Assembly (NCBI GenBank): GCA_964344935.1
Contig: CAYFPL010000002.1
Location: forward strand, 186,001 to 250,000
Direction: 5' to 3'
Length of the DNA stretch: 64,000 nucleotides
DNA from: GCA-2731375 sp964344935
GTDB lineage: Bacteria > Pseudomonadota > Alphaproteobacteria > GCA-2731375
In this document: positions 27,987-36,719 of the stretch, piece after piece
Layout: each line of letters opens with the position of its first letter
How positions within the stretch are numbered: position 1 is the stretch's first letter
Notes under the pieces: generated by a model
What the model was told of the DNA's origin: nothing
Databases searched by the model: none
What the model saw: the letters and a program-made list of their open reading frames with translations, nothing else
Made by a program: the position numbers and the translations under genes

Positions 27987-28742
27987 GTGACCGCGACGCG
28001 AAACAACATCTACGACTATAGAAGCGATCTAGATGCTGCGACATCAGCAGCAGATAGTATCGCGGTGACGCTGAAACATGTTTCAGAACTTGGTTTCCGC
28101 AACGTTGTGCTGGCATACACTCAACGCCCGAAGCGCATTGACGGTGATCTGCCGCGTTATCTTAGATATTCGACCGTTTCGAAGAATTGGGAGAATCGGT
28201 ACCGGGAGATGAGGTACCAGAACCATTGCCCGTTGTATCGCGAATCCCTGCGCAGCGGCCAGTTGCCGTTTATCTGGAAAGACGTCCTGGCAAGGATCGA
28301 CATGGCACCGATGCAGCGGCAGGCCGAGGCGGAAGCCGCGGCAGCGGGATTGTCGGAAGGCATTTCCGTACCCATCAAGGAACCCAATGGCGACCGCTGC
28401 GCCATCGGGATATCGACGGATATCCCCAAGGCTAAAGCTGCTCCACTTGTCGAAGAACGACTACCTTTGATTTTCCTCATGAGCCATCATCTGCATGCGG
28501 TGATGGTAGACCGTTATGTCAATCAGGGCATGCGGGAGACCGCAGCAAGACTGACGCTCAGTGAACAGGACTGCTTGCAATGGGTAGCCGAAGGAAAGGG
28601 CAACTGGGAGATCTCGGAAATTCACGGGATCAGCCAGAACACGGTCAAATATCATATGCGAAATGTGATGAAAAAGCTGAGCGTTTCGACCCGTGCGGCG
28701 GCGGTGGCCAAGGCGGTTCAATTGGGCCTCATTGAGCTTTGA
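27987..28742 (+). CDS. LuxR-family regulator with autoinducer-binding-like domain
   Basis: 251 residues: N-terminal autoinducer-binding-like domain (about 20-170) and a C-terminal LuxR helix-turn-helix (about 188-250, from LTLSEQDCLQWVAEGK). Canonical pocket residues Trp, Tyr, Trp and Gly are recognisable as W68, Y72, W97 and the GLSEGISVP glycines. The position of the conserved Asp that contacts the acyl-homoserine-lactone amide (nine residues after the Tyr) is Cys81. No LuxI-type synthase is in the window, so this is a LuxR solo. The start is GTG 27987 with a weak ribosome site. Ligand unknown. Confidence 0.87.
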   Translation: MTATRNNIYDYRSDLDAATSAADSIAVTLKHVSELGFRNVVLAYTQRPKRIDGDLPRYLRYSTVSKNWENRYREMRYQNHCPLYRESLRSGQLPFIWKDVLARIDMAPMQRQAEAEAAAAGLSEGISVPIKEPNGDRCAIGISTDIPKAKAAPLVEERLPLIFLMSHHLHAVMVDRYVNQGMRETAARLTLSEQDCLQWVAEGKGNWEISEIHGISQNTVKYHMRNVMKKLSVSTRAAAVAKAVQLGLIEL

Positions 28743-28899
28743 TCCGGCAACGCCCTTTCGGCGCGAACGTAATAAATCCAAGAACCGCTACTTTATCGTG
28801 CCCACCCATTCGGGTAGGAGACAAGTTCGCCTTTGTCCCCTTACATAACGATCGACCATCTAATCCTGATGGATCATGTCTCGATGGAAGGGTTCTAAG

Positions 28900-29085
28900 A
28901 TGATGGAAAGCTCCGGCGATAAGCAATCAAACGGAAATGGTATTTTGTTGGTCGACCCGCATGCTTCCGACGACGAATTGGAAGCGACCATCAGCGAACT
29001 GGCTGACCAACTCCGCCAGTCGGGACGAGTGGAGACAGCCCATTATCTCGGTGTCGCCGCCCTGACCCTGCAAAATAGCGAATAG
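28900..29085 (+). CDS. Small hypothetical protein
   Basis: 61 residues from ATG 28900, preceded by GGAAGGG at 28886-28892, which is a good ribosome site. The sequence is acidic and probably helical from about residue 25 (DDELEATISELADQLRQSG). No domain recognised. It follows the LuxR gene on the same strand after 157 bases and converges with the GNAT gene. Confidence 0.6.
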   Translation: MMESSGDKQSNGNGILLVDPHASDDELEATISELADQLRQSGRVETAHYLGVAALTLQNSE

Positions 29086-29109
29086 GACGAATTGCGCCGC
29101 TTTCTGGCT

Positions 29110-29775
29110 TTAGTATGGCAGGATCGTTGCGGCGTTGGTTCGTTTCGAAACGGAATTCTGCATGACATCTAATTGAGCCGGCGGCGGAGGTTCGGCCCGC
29201 AGTTTCTCCAGACGTTGTTTCAAATAGGCGACATGGCGCAGCAGGAATTCCTCTTTGGTGCAAGACGCGTATGCCATGGGATAGTGGCGCAGCATGCGGT
29301 CCGGCAAGCGGACAAAGCCGAAGATCTCCATCAGCCTGATACTGGCCAGTTGGATCGGGCGGGTCGCCGCATAGACCAGGTCCAATTCCTGTTCCAGAAA
29401 GGCAAATTCCAAATTCCGGCGAACCACTTCGGAACCGAAACCTAGGGACCAATAGGGCCGGTCGATCAGGGTTGAAATGTGTAGATCCCCGTCGAATTCA
29501 TCATTGTAGCGTAGACCGCAATATCCGATCAGAGCCTCGGTCTGCCTGTCAAACACCCCGAATATGCCAAAACCAAACCGATCCCAATGCCCATTGAATT
29601 CAACGATGCGGCCATGGGCCCGTTCCGTCGCTTCCTCGCCAGTACGGGCCGGGGCGTCAAACTGCATGGTTTCGGTGACGTTTGCGTCCCGCAACGCCGT
29701 GCCTAAGGCGGCCGCATCGCATTCTTGAAAGGGACGCATCAAAGTGCGATCGGTTTGGATGGCGACAGATGTCAT
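29110..29775 (-). CDS. GNAT acetyltransferase, RimJ/RimL-like
   Basis: 221-residue acetyltransferase. The core starts RTLMRPFQECDAAAL and contains FGVFDRQTEALIGYCGL, then the acetyl-CoA strand DRPYWSLGFGSEVVRRNLEFAF. RimJ/RimL-like proteins acetylate N-termini or small molecules; the target here is unknown. It is not a LuxI homologue despite sitting near the LuxR gene. C-terminal tail of about 40 residues is extra to the core. Starts at ATG 29775. Confidence 0.8.
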   Translation of the reverse strand: MTSVAIQTDRTLMRPFQECDAAALGTALRDANVTETMQFDAPARTGEEATERAHGRIVEFNGHWDRFGFGIFGVFDRQTEALIGYCGLRYNDEFDGDLHISTLIDRPYWSLGFGSEVVRRNLEFAFLEQELDLVYAATRPIQLASIRLMEIFGFVRLPDRMLRHYPMAYASCTKEEFLLRHVAYLKQRLEKLRAEPPPPAQLDVMQNSVSKRTNAATILPY

Positions 29776-29897
29776 AACATACTATGCATGTTAATTGATT
29801 GTGAAATTTTATTATATATACTTAAACGTGTATTTCAATATAAAAACGAGTACTTTTTCATATTCTTCACGTTTTAGTGGCAATAATCGACACGCAT

Positions 29898-29914
29898 ATC
29901 AAACCAAGTTTGAT
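29898..29914. promoter_or_regulatory. Perfect dyad ahead of the acyl-CoA synthetase
   Basis: ATCAAAC (29898-29904) and GTTTGAT (29908-29914) with a CAA spacer, 75 bases upstream of the start, in a 213-base AT-rich gap between divergent genes. A TetR/FadR-like operator is the likely reading, but no regulator of that type is in the window. Confidence 0.45.
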
Positions 29915-29988
29915 TTCTGGGTGGCGTGATACTTTGATGTTGCGATAATCGGCAGTCGACGGCATGCAGTTCTCCGTGGAGGGTAGCG

Positions 29989-31527
29989 ATGCAAGGCGGG
30001 ATCATCAGCGGCGATAGGCAGCTATCCCACGCGGATTTGATGGCACGGGTGGCCCGGGCTGCGAGCGGTTTCGCAGCCATGGGTATTGGAGAGAACGGTG
30101 CCGTCACTATGATGTTGCGCAACGATTTCGCGTTCTTCGAGGCGGCAATGGCCGGCACCCTGATCGGCGCCTATGCGGTACCCATCAACTGGCACTACAA
30201 GGAAGACGAGACCGCCTACATCATCGAGGATTGTGGCGCCCGTGTCCTGGTCATCCATGCCGATCTATTGCCCGGTGTTGCGGCCGCCATTCCTGACGGC
30301 GTCGAAGTCCTGGTGGTGCCGACACCGCCGGAAGTCCAGGCTGCCTATGGCATCGATCCCGACCTATGCGCCGTGCCCGGCGACTGCACGGACTGGAATG
30401 CATGGGTGGACCGCCAGGAGCCCTGGACGGAAGAGCCGAAGCCTGTGCGTACCAACATGATCTATACCTCAGGCACCACCGGCCGGCCGAAAGGCGTGCG
30501 CCGCATGCCCACCGATGCCGCGATGACGGCCAAGATGGGTGCCTCCGTCGCCGCCATATTCGACATCCGCCCCGACCAGCCCGCCATGCGCACGGTTATC
30601 ACCGGCCCGGTCTATCACTCCGCGCCAAACTTTTATGCTCTATACGCGGCACAAAGCGGCGGCCTGGTCATTCTGCAACCGCGCTTTGCAGAAGAGGACC
30701 TGCTTGCGCTGATCGAACAACACGCCATCACCCATCTGCACATGGTGCCGACCATGTTCGTGCGCCTGTTGAAGCTGCCCGAAGAGGTTCGCAGCCGCTA
30801 TGACCTGTCGTCCCTGAAATTCGTCGCCCATGCCGCCGCCCCCTGCCCGCCGGAAGTAAAACGCCGGATGATCGATTGGTGGGGCCCGGTAATCAACGAG
30901 TACTACGGCGGCACGGAGACCGGCGCGACCACCTTCCACACCGCAGCCGAGGCGTTGGCCAAGCCGGGAACCGTGGGCCGTGCGGTGGACAATGCGGTGG
31001 TCGTGATCCAGGACGAGGGCGGCAACGTTCTGCCGCCGGGAGAGATTGGCGAAGTCTTCATGCGCAACAACAATTTTCCCGATTTCACCTACAACAACGC
31101 CGATGGGAAACGGCGAGAGGTGGAGCGCGACGGCCTCTTCACCTGCGGCGATGTGGGCTATCTGGACGAGGACGGTTATTTGTTCATCTGCGACCGTGTC
31201 CGCGACATGGTGATCTCGGGGGGCGTCAATATTTATCCGGCCGAAATCGAAGCGGTGTTGATAGACATGACGGGTGTGGAAGACTGCGCCGTCTTCGGCA
31301 TCCCGGATGAGGAATATGGCGAGGCGTTGTGCACCCATATCCAGCCCGAAGCCGGCGTGGAGCTCACGGCAGAGGATGTCCGCGCCTATCTGCGCCAGCA
31401 CATGGCCAATTATAAGGTACCCAAGGTCGTGGAATTTGCCGTCAACCTGCCGCGGGAGGATTCAGGCAAGATCTTCAAGCGCAAACTGCGGGAACCCTAT
31501 TGGGAAGGCGCTGGCCGCTCGATTTGA
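29989..31527 (+). CDS. AMP-forming acyl-CoA synthetase
   Basis: 512-residue adenylate-forming ligase that activates a carboxylic acid with CoA and ATP. P-loop-like YTSGTTGRPKG at 159-169, the A5 motif YGGTETGATT, the A8 hinge DRVRDMVISGGVNIYPAEIE and the A10 lysine in EDSGKIFKRKL are all intact. ATG 29989 has GGAGGG at suitable spacing. Sequence type matches the FadD-like long or aryl/alkyl acid group; no substrate can be assigned. It could supply acyl-CoAs to the aromatic-CoA flavoprotein or enoyl-CoA hydratases in this window. Confidence 0.9.
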   Translation: MQGGIISGDRQLSHADLMARVARAASGFAAMGIGENGAVTMMLRNDFAFFEAAMAGTLIGAYAVPINWHYKEDETAYIIEDCGARVLVIHADLLPGVAAAIPDGVEVLVVPTPPEVQAAYGIDPDLCAVPGDCTDWNAWVDRQEPWTEEPKPVRTNMIYTSGTTGRPKGVRRMPTDAAMTAKMGASVAAIFDIRPDQPAMRTVITGPVYHSAPNFYALYAAQSGGLVILQPRFAEEDLLALIEQHAITHLHMVPTMFVRLLKLPEEVRSRYDLSSLKFVAHAAAPCPPEVKRRMIDWWGPVINEYYGGTETGATTFHTAAEALAKPGTVGRAVDNAVVVIQDEGGNVLPPGEIGEVFMRNNNFPDFTYNNADGKRREVERDGLFTCGDVGYLDEDGYLFICDRVRDMVISGGVNIYPAEIEAVLIDMTGVEDCAVFGIPDEEYGEALCTHIQPEAGVELTAEDVRAYLRQHMANYKVPKVVEFAVNLPREDSGKIFKRKLREPYWEGAGRSI

Positions 31528-31534
31528 GTTTGCC

Positions 31535-32119
31535 TTAGCCGCACATGAACTCTGGCCAGCAAGGATAGACCTTGTGTTCCACGTAGTATGAGATGACCCA
31601 GTAAAATCCATACATCCAGGCCGCAAAGTAACCCAACAGGCCGCCTACCTGTAGGGAGAGATAGAGTAAACCGCGCCAGCCGGTGGCCGTATCGCGGCCG
31701 TCTTCGCCGGCGCCAAGCCGGGTCGTGACTTTTTGGCCTGCCACGGCGGAAATGGTCATGCCGCCTGGCTCGCTCTGTTCCATCAACTGCGCTGCATAGA
31801 GCACACCCTCGCCAGGCCGTCCGTCGCCCGAGACCTCGAATTCAGCGAGATTGACGCCGATGCGGCAGCGGCCGTCGAGACGGTCACGAAGGTGATGGGC
31901 GAAGCCTACGGCATCCACCATGCGCAAAAATACCGCCACCCGTAATTGCGTCCAGGCCGCATCGACCAAGACTCCTTCGCATTCGCCTAATTTTCGCCGC
32001 CACCAACCGCCATCCTCGGCATCAACCGTGAAACAAGCGATGGCGACCATGCGGTCTTCATAATCGATATCAGTCCAGCGTTCGTCGAGAACGGCTTGCA
32101 CGGCGGTTGCGTTGGCCAT
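31535..32119 (-). CDS. Degenerate class III cyclase-homology membrane protein
   Basis: 194 residues from ATG 32119, which has GGAGGA upstream. The part from about residue 22 to 125 follows the cyclase fold: RMVAIACFTV matches the opening strand, CRIGVNLAEFE matches the RIGINIGD strand, and GVLYAAQLMEQSEPGGMTIS matches the NVAARL...PGG stretch. The first metal Asp and the GDG turn are both missing, so catalysis is not expected. Residues about 150-180 form one or two hydrophobic membrane segments; the tail ends PCWPEFMCG. Compared with the intact cyclase at 33935 it is strongly diverged. Likely a pseudo-cyclase or ligand-binding domain of unknown role. Confidence 0.6.
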   Translation of the reverse strand: MANATAVQAVLDERWTDIDYEDRMVAIACFTVDAEDGGWWRRKLGECEGVLVDAAWTQLRVAVFLRMVDAVGFAHHLRDRLDGRCRIGVNLAEFEVSGDGRPGEGVLYAAQLMEQSEPGGMTISAVAGQKVTTRLGAGEDGRDTATGWRGLLYLSLQVGGLLGYFAAWMYGFYWVISYYVEHKVYPCWPEFMCG

Positions 32120-32210
32120 GGCGCATTCCTCCCATCCGTCTGGGCAATCTAGCAATTGCAAGGTACATTGTCGCCCATCGAGCCGTACGAAAATGAAATG
32201 GGGAAACAAT

Positions 32211-32999
32211 ATGACAGTCACGACCAGCCTCGGCCGTCACGGTGCCGTACCGGAAGAATTTAGCGACGTTGAGTGGGAGGCGCGCTGCGACCTGGCTGCC
32301 TGTTACCGCCTTGTCGACCTTTATGGCTGGACGGACTTGTTCGGCACCCATCTTTCGCTGCGCATTCCTGGCACGGAGCATTTCCTGCTTAACCCATACG
32401 GCATGCTGTTTGGTGAGATCACCGCTTCCTCGCTGATCAAAGTAGATCAGGACGGCAACACCATCGGGGAGAGTGATTTTCCCATTAACCCGGCAGGTTT
32501 CACGATCCATTCGGCGGTCCATATGTCATCGGACAAGATGAATGCCGTGATGCACACCCATACCCGTGCGGGCAACGCCGTGGCCAGTATGAAAGAAGGC
32601 CTTTTGCCACTGAATCAAAAGGCACTTTTGATCCATGCCGCCGTCACCTATCACGATTATGAATCCGTGGCCTTGGACCATTCCGAGCGGGAACGCATCG
32701 TCAACGACTTGGGCGATGGACGCATCATGGTGCTGCGCAATCATGGCCTCCTGACCGTGGGCGAAACCATTGCCGAAGCCTTCTTCTGGATGTACCGCAT
32801 GGAGACTGCCTGCCAATACCAGGTGGACGCCCTGTCCATGGGGCAGGAGTTGCAATATCCCAATCAGGAAACCATCGACTACACCATCAACGTGGGCCGC
32901 AAGATACAGGCCAACCGCCGCGTCGAGATGGAAACAAGACAATGGGCGGCCATGATCCGGCAGTTAGAGCGCGAGGTCGGCGACGACTGGCGTAGCTAG
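32211..32999 (+). CDS. Class II aldolase/adducin family protein
   Basis: 262-residue protein of the AraD/FucA-like class II aldolase family. Zinc ligands are visible as MHTHTRAG and a later His in RNHGLLTVG, and a Glu in FAISEPFW-like position is not obvious. The start ATG 32211 (MTVTTSLGRHG) has GGGGAA nearby. Similar proteins catalyse retro-aldol cleavage of sugar phosphates or act as decarboxylases. Divergent from the cyclase-like gene with 91 bases between starts; the tandem GFA gene follows after 16 bases. Confidence 0.85.
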   Translation: MTVTTSLGRHGAVPEEFSDVEWEARCDLAACYRLVDLYGWTDLFGTHLSLRIPGTEHFLLNPYGMLFGEITASSLIKVDQDGNTIGESDFPINPAGFTIHSAVHMSSDKMNAVMHTHTRAGNAVASMKEGLLPLNQKALLIHAAVTYHDYESVALDHSERERIVNDLGDGRIMVLRNHGLLTVGETIAEAFFWMYRMETACQYQVDALSMGQELQYPNQETIDYTINVGRKIQANRRVEMETRQWAAMIRQLEREVGDDWRS

Positions 33000-33015
33000 G
33001 TGGAAAGGATAGTCA

Positions 33016-33861
33016 ATGATAAAGGGAAGCTGTCTTTGCCGTTCCGTGCGTTGGGAGGTCGACGGACCGCTCGGCGATATGAGCCATTGCCATTGCACCA
33101 CCTGCCGCAAACATCATGGCGCAGCGTTCGCCACCTATGTCTCGGCCGAGATCGCCGACTATCGCCTGGTCTCGGGCGCCGATTTAATCCGTAAACCCAA
33201 CTTCTGGCCGCGCATTGACCGGGCATTTTGCGCCACCTGCGGCTCCGTGGTGCCTATGATCATTGACGGCAAGGCCGTGATCCCCGCAGGGTGCCTGGAT
33301 GACGATCCAGGCATCCGTCCTGCCATGCATATCTTCGTCGCCTCTATGGCGCCATGGCATGCTATCACCGACGACCTGCCGCAGCATGATGCTTATCCGG
33401 CAGAGTCCGGTTTGCCTGAATCACCCATGGGGCCGCGCCACGAGGACCCGTCAGAGCATGTGCGCGGTTCCTGCCTCTGTAACGCCATCGCCTTCGAACT
33501 CAGCGCCCCGTTCACCGTAGTGCACAATTGTCATTGCAGCCGTTGCCGCAAGGCGCGGGCGGCCGCGCACACCACCAACGGTTTCTTGCCCATAGAAGCG
33601 ATCAAGTTCCTGCGCGGCGAGGATTTGGTGGCGACATACAAGGTTCCTGAAGCGGACGCATTTACCCATGCTTTCTGCAGTAAATGCGGCTCCGGTGTAC
33701 CGCGGCTTCGGCCCGACAGCGCCACGGCGATGGTGCCTTTGGGCAGCCTGGACGATGATCCCGGCCAGGGCGCCGACGATCATATCTTCACCGGCTCCAA
33801 GTCGCCCTGGTACGAAATCACTGATGATCTGCCGCAGTTCGAGGAATATCCCACCAGTTAG
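33016..33861 (+). CDS. Tandem GFA-domain protein
   Basis: 281 residues made of two GFA (glutathione-dependent formaldehyde-activating-like) zinc domains. Repeat 1 (about 1-130) has CLC, CHCTTC and CATC; repeat 2 (about 148-281) has CLC, CHCSRC and CSKC. Both repeats end with a similar strand, FVASMAPWHAITDDLPQ and FTGSKSPWYEITDDLPQ. The original Gfa enzyme joins formaldehyde to glutathione, but many GFA proteins have other, unknown roles. It probably forms an operon with the aldolase 16 bases upstream. Confidence 0.87.
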   Translation: MIKGSCLCRSVRWEVDGPLGDMSHCHCTTCRKHHGAAFATYVSAEIADYRLVSGADLIRKPNFWPRIDRAFCATCGSVVPMIIDGKAVIPAGCLDDDPGIRPAMHIFVASMAPWHAITDDLPQHDAYPAESGLPESPMGPRHEDPSEHVRGSCLCNAIAFELSAPFTVVHNCHCSRCRKARAAAHTTNGFLPIEAIKFLRGEDLVATYKVPEADAFTHAFCSKCGSGVPRLRPDSATAMVPLGSLDDDPGQGADDHIFTGSKSPWYEITDDLPQFEEYPTS

Positions 33862-33934
33862 AAGGCTGCGAACGCTGGGATTATGTCATTCCGTACGGTA
33901 GCATTGTCGGCAACCGCGCCCTAACCATTGAGGG

Positions 33935-35692
33935 ATGCCAGTGGAGAGGAGACTAGCCGCGATTTTGGCGGCGGATGTCGTTGGTTATTCGCGCCTCATT
34001 GGCGCAGATGAATCTGGCACGCTTTCCATTTTACGTGCTCTTCACAACGACCTTCTCGCACCGAAAATAGCCAGCCATCGCGGCCGCATTGTCAAATTAT
34101 TGGGCGACGGTTTGTTAGCTGAGTTCGCCAGCGTCATAGATGCGGTCACCGCAGCAGTAGAAATCCAAGAATCCGTATCAGATTTTTCAGAGGGTCGACC
34201 GAATGACCAACGCGTAGCCTTGCGAATTGGCATCAACATAGGCGACGTCGTGATGGAGGATGGCGACATTTTTGGCGACGGCGTCAACGTCGCCGCCCGC
34301 CTGCAAGAAATCGCTGCTCCCGACGGCATGGCAGTTTCTGAAAGTGTTCATCGGGAGCTCCGCGGCAAGTTAGACCTGCCATTCACGGATGCCGGTGAGA
34401 TGGAACTTAAGAATATCGCCGGGCCCGTGCGGACGTGGCTATGGTTATCGACTGGCAAGCCAGCGTCGGGGCCTGAAAAAAGCCCCGAATTCGCGCTGCC
34501 CGACAAGCCTTCAATCGTCGTCCTGCCATTTGACAATTTTTCGGAAGATCCTGAACAGGCGCACTTCGCTGACGGCATGACAGAGGACATCATCACCGCA
34601 TTGTCCCGTTTTCGCTGGCTGTTCGTGATCGCCCGCACAACCTCCAACACGTTCCAAGGCCGCGCGATGGACGTAAGGGCGATCGCCAATGATCTCGGGG
34701 TTCGCTATGTGCTGGAGGGTAGCGTACGAAAACGTGGTGGCAAGGTGCGTGTAACAGCACAACTGATCGACGCGACCTTAGGATCCCATATCTGGGCAGA
34801 GAACTACGACTGCGAATTAGAGAAGATCTTCGAGGTCCAGGACGAAATCAGAGACGCCCTTGTCGCAGCTATCGCACCCGAAATTGACGGGGCGGAACGC
34901 GAACGATCGCTGCGCAAACGACCCGATAGTCTCGACGCTTGGGATTTGTACCAGCGCGGATTGTCCGCATCGCTTTTGAATACCAAGGCAGGCCTTTCAT
35001 CGGCAATCGAGTTCTTGGACAAAGCCGTTGCGAGCGACGGCAGTTTCGCGCCGGCAATTGCAACGGCGGCCACGGTCCGTCTTGAATTTGTACAGCACTT
35101 TCGTCCGGATGATGCTGACGCGATTATTGAACAGGCCCAGAACTTGGCCCGTAACGCCCTAGCGGCCGATGCCCGCGATCCGATCTGTCTGTTGGCTGAT
35201 GCCCGAATTCACAGTCACTTTAAGAGACACGACATTGGCATCGTCAAAACCAGGGAAGCCATCCAACTCAATCCGAATTTTGCCTCAGCGCATTACCAAC
35301 TCGGGTATGAGCTGTTTCATGCTGGCGAACCGGAGCAGTCGATACCACCCATTGATCAGGCAATAAGATTGAGCCCGCGTGATGCTAACCTTGGCGCCTT
35401 CCAGCATGCCCGCGCCGAAGCCTTGTTCGAACTCGAACGCTACGAAGAATGCGCGGAGTGGGCACGTCGCTCGGCCCATGGACCGAATCCGAAATTTCCC
35501 ATATTCGCTGTTCTGGCAATCGCGCTGAAGAAGATTGGTCAAGATGAGGAATCGCAATGGGCCATTGATAGGCTATTTGAGATGGTGCCTGAATTCTCAC
35601 TGCGCTTTGTGCGCCGGGCACTAGTGGATCATGATCCGGTGCGGTTAGAAAATATTCTGGCCCACCTGCGAGAGGTCGGCATCCCGGAATAA
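33935..35692 (+). CDS. Adenylate/guanylate cyclase with TolB-like and TPR regions
   Basis: 585-residue soluble protein of a common alphaproteobacterial type. Class III cyclase at about 5-180 with both metal aspartates (D14 in AADVVGYSR and D58 in LLGDGLLAEF) and the DGVNVAARL motif. A TolB/FlgO-like domain follows (about 200-320, opening PSIVVLPFDNFSED). TPR-like helices run to the end (about 330-560). The domain order is the reverse of the 1184-residue cyclase at 20588. It stands alone with 73 bases before it and 172 after it. Cyclic nucleotide identity unknown. Confidence 0.9.
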   Translation: MPVERRLAAILAADVVGYSRLIGADESGTLSILRALHNDLLAPKIASHRGRIVKLLGDGLLAEFASVIDAVTAAVEIQESVSDFSEGRPNDQRVALRIGINIGDVVMEDGDIFGDGVNVAARLQEIAAPDGMAVSESVHRELRGKLDLPFTDAGEMELKNIAGPVRTWLWLSTGKPASGPEKSPEFALPDKPSIVVLPFDNFSEDPEQAHFADGMTEDIITALSRFRWLFVIARTTSNTFQGRAMDVRAIANDLGVRYVLEGSVRKRGGKVRVTAQLIDATLGSHIWAENYDCELEKIFEVQDEIRDALVAAIAPEIDGAERERSLRKRPDSLDAWDLYQRGLSASLLNTKAGLSSAIEFLDKAVASDGSFAPAIATAATVRLEFVQHFRPDDADAIIEQAQNLARNALAADARDPICLLADARIHSHFKRHDIGIVKTREAIQLNPNFASAHYQLGYELFHAGEPEQSIPPIDQAIRLSPRDANLGAFQHARAEALFELERYEECAEWARRSAHGPNPKFPIFAVLAIALKKIGQDEESQWAIDRLFEMVPEFSLRFVRRALVDHDPVRLENILAHLREVGIPE

Positions 35693-35864
35693 ACGCGATC
35701 GTCGGGCAAAAATAGACCTACAAGACAATCTTTCCGCCGGCACCTCGGCTCGTCATCATTGATGCCCCGCCTCACCATGCAGAGACATCCGCCAGCTATG
35801 CAGACGAGATGGGGCCGTGCTAGCGTTGCAATAGGCCAAGCGTATCTCGCCGGAGGATAGGAAC

Positions 35865-36719
35865 GTGCGGTTTTGCCGTGCAAGCAGCATCGATGAAGCG
35901 CTGACGCATCTGCAGGAATGGGGCAGCGAAGGCCGACTGCTGGCCGGCGGCACCGACCTCATGGTGCAGTACAACAGTGGCGAGATCGCACCCAGCGCCC
36001 TGATCCACATTGAGGGTATCGATGGCCTGTCGGGGATCACCACCAATGGACGAACGAAGATCGGCGCCCTGACGACCCATAGTGCCTTGAACGAAGATAA
36101 CGGGATTGGCGCCCATCATCCCGCCTTGGCCCATGCCGCCGGCCTCGTGGGAGGGTGGCAGACACAGGCCGTCGGCACCATCGGGGGCAACATCTGTAAT
36201 GCTTCACCGGCGGCTGACCTGCTGCCGCCACTCCTGATCGCCGATGCCAATGTGACGCTGGCCTCCGCCGCCGGAGAGCGACGCCTGGCTTTGGACGATT
36301 TTGTCGTCGATCCGAACCGGACGACACGCAATCCGGAAGAACTGCTGCGCGCCGTCGATCTGGAACCGCTGCCCCATGGCAGCAGCGAATGCTACGTCAA
36401 ACTGGGGCGGCGCGGAGCCATGGACGTCGCCGTCGTAGGCCTGGCCCTCCGCCTCAGCGTGGATGGCGACAACACTGTGACATCGGCCCGCGTCGCCGTC
36501 TGTTCGGTGGCCCCGACGGCCCGGCGTATGCCAGAGGCTGAGGCTCTGTTGACCGGATCACGGCTAGAACCGGATGCTATTCGGGCAGCGGGAGACGCAT
36601 TGAAGCATGCCGTATCCCCCATCGATGACGGCCGCGCCACGGCATCCTATCGCAGGCGGGTCCTGCCTGGCCTGCTGGCACGGGCGGCCGAGTGCTGCGT
36701 AGAGGAGGCCGGGGCGTGA
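35865..36719 (+). CDS. Molybdenum hydroxylase FAD subunit (CutM/CoxM-like)
   Basis: 284-residue FAD-binding subunit of a xanthine-oxidase-family heterotrimer. AGGTDLM (27-33) and TIGGNICNASPAADLLPP are the FAD-binding motifs. The GTG start at 35865 has GGAGG eight bases ahead. Its TGA overlaps the GTG of the iron-sulfur gene by three bases, which places the three subunit genes in one operon. Electron path: molybdenum centre to two 2Fe-2S clusters to FAD. Substrate unknown. Confidence 0.92.
   Translation: MRFCRASSIDEALTHLQEWGSEGRLLAGGTDLMVQYNSGEIAPSALIHIEGIDGLSGITTNGRTKIGALTTHSALNEDNGIGAHHPALAHAAGLVGGWQTQAVGTIGGNICNASPAADLLPPLLIADANVTLASAAGERRLALDDFVVDPNRTTRNPEELLRAVDLEPLPHGSSECYVKLGRRGAMDVAVVGLALRLSVDGDNTVTSARVAVCSVAPTARRMPEAEALLTGSRLEPDAIRAAGDALKHAVSPIDDGRATASYRRRVLPGLLARAAECCVEEAGA

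Noticed and set aside
29110..29775. A LuxI-type synthase partner for the LuxR regulator
   Set aside because: The protein has RimJ/RimL-type GNAT motifs and lacks the conserved Arg/Trp/Phe pattern of LuxI synthases.
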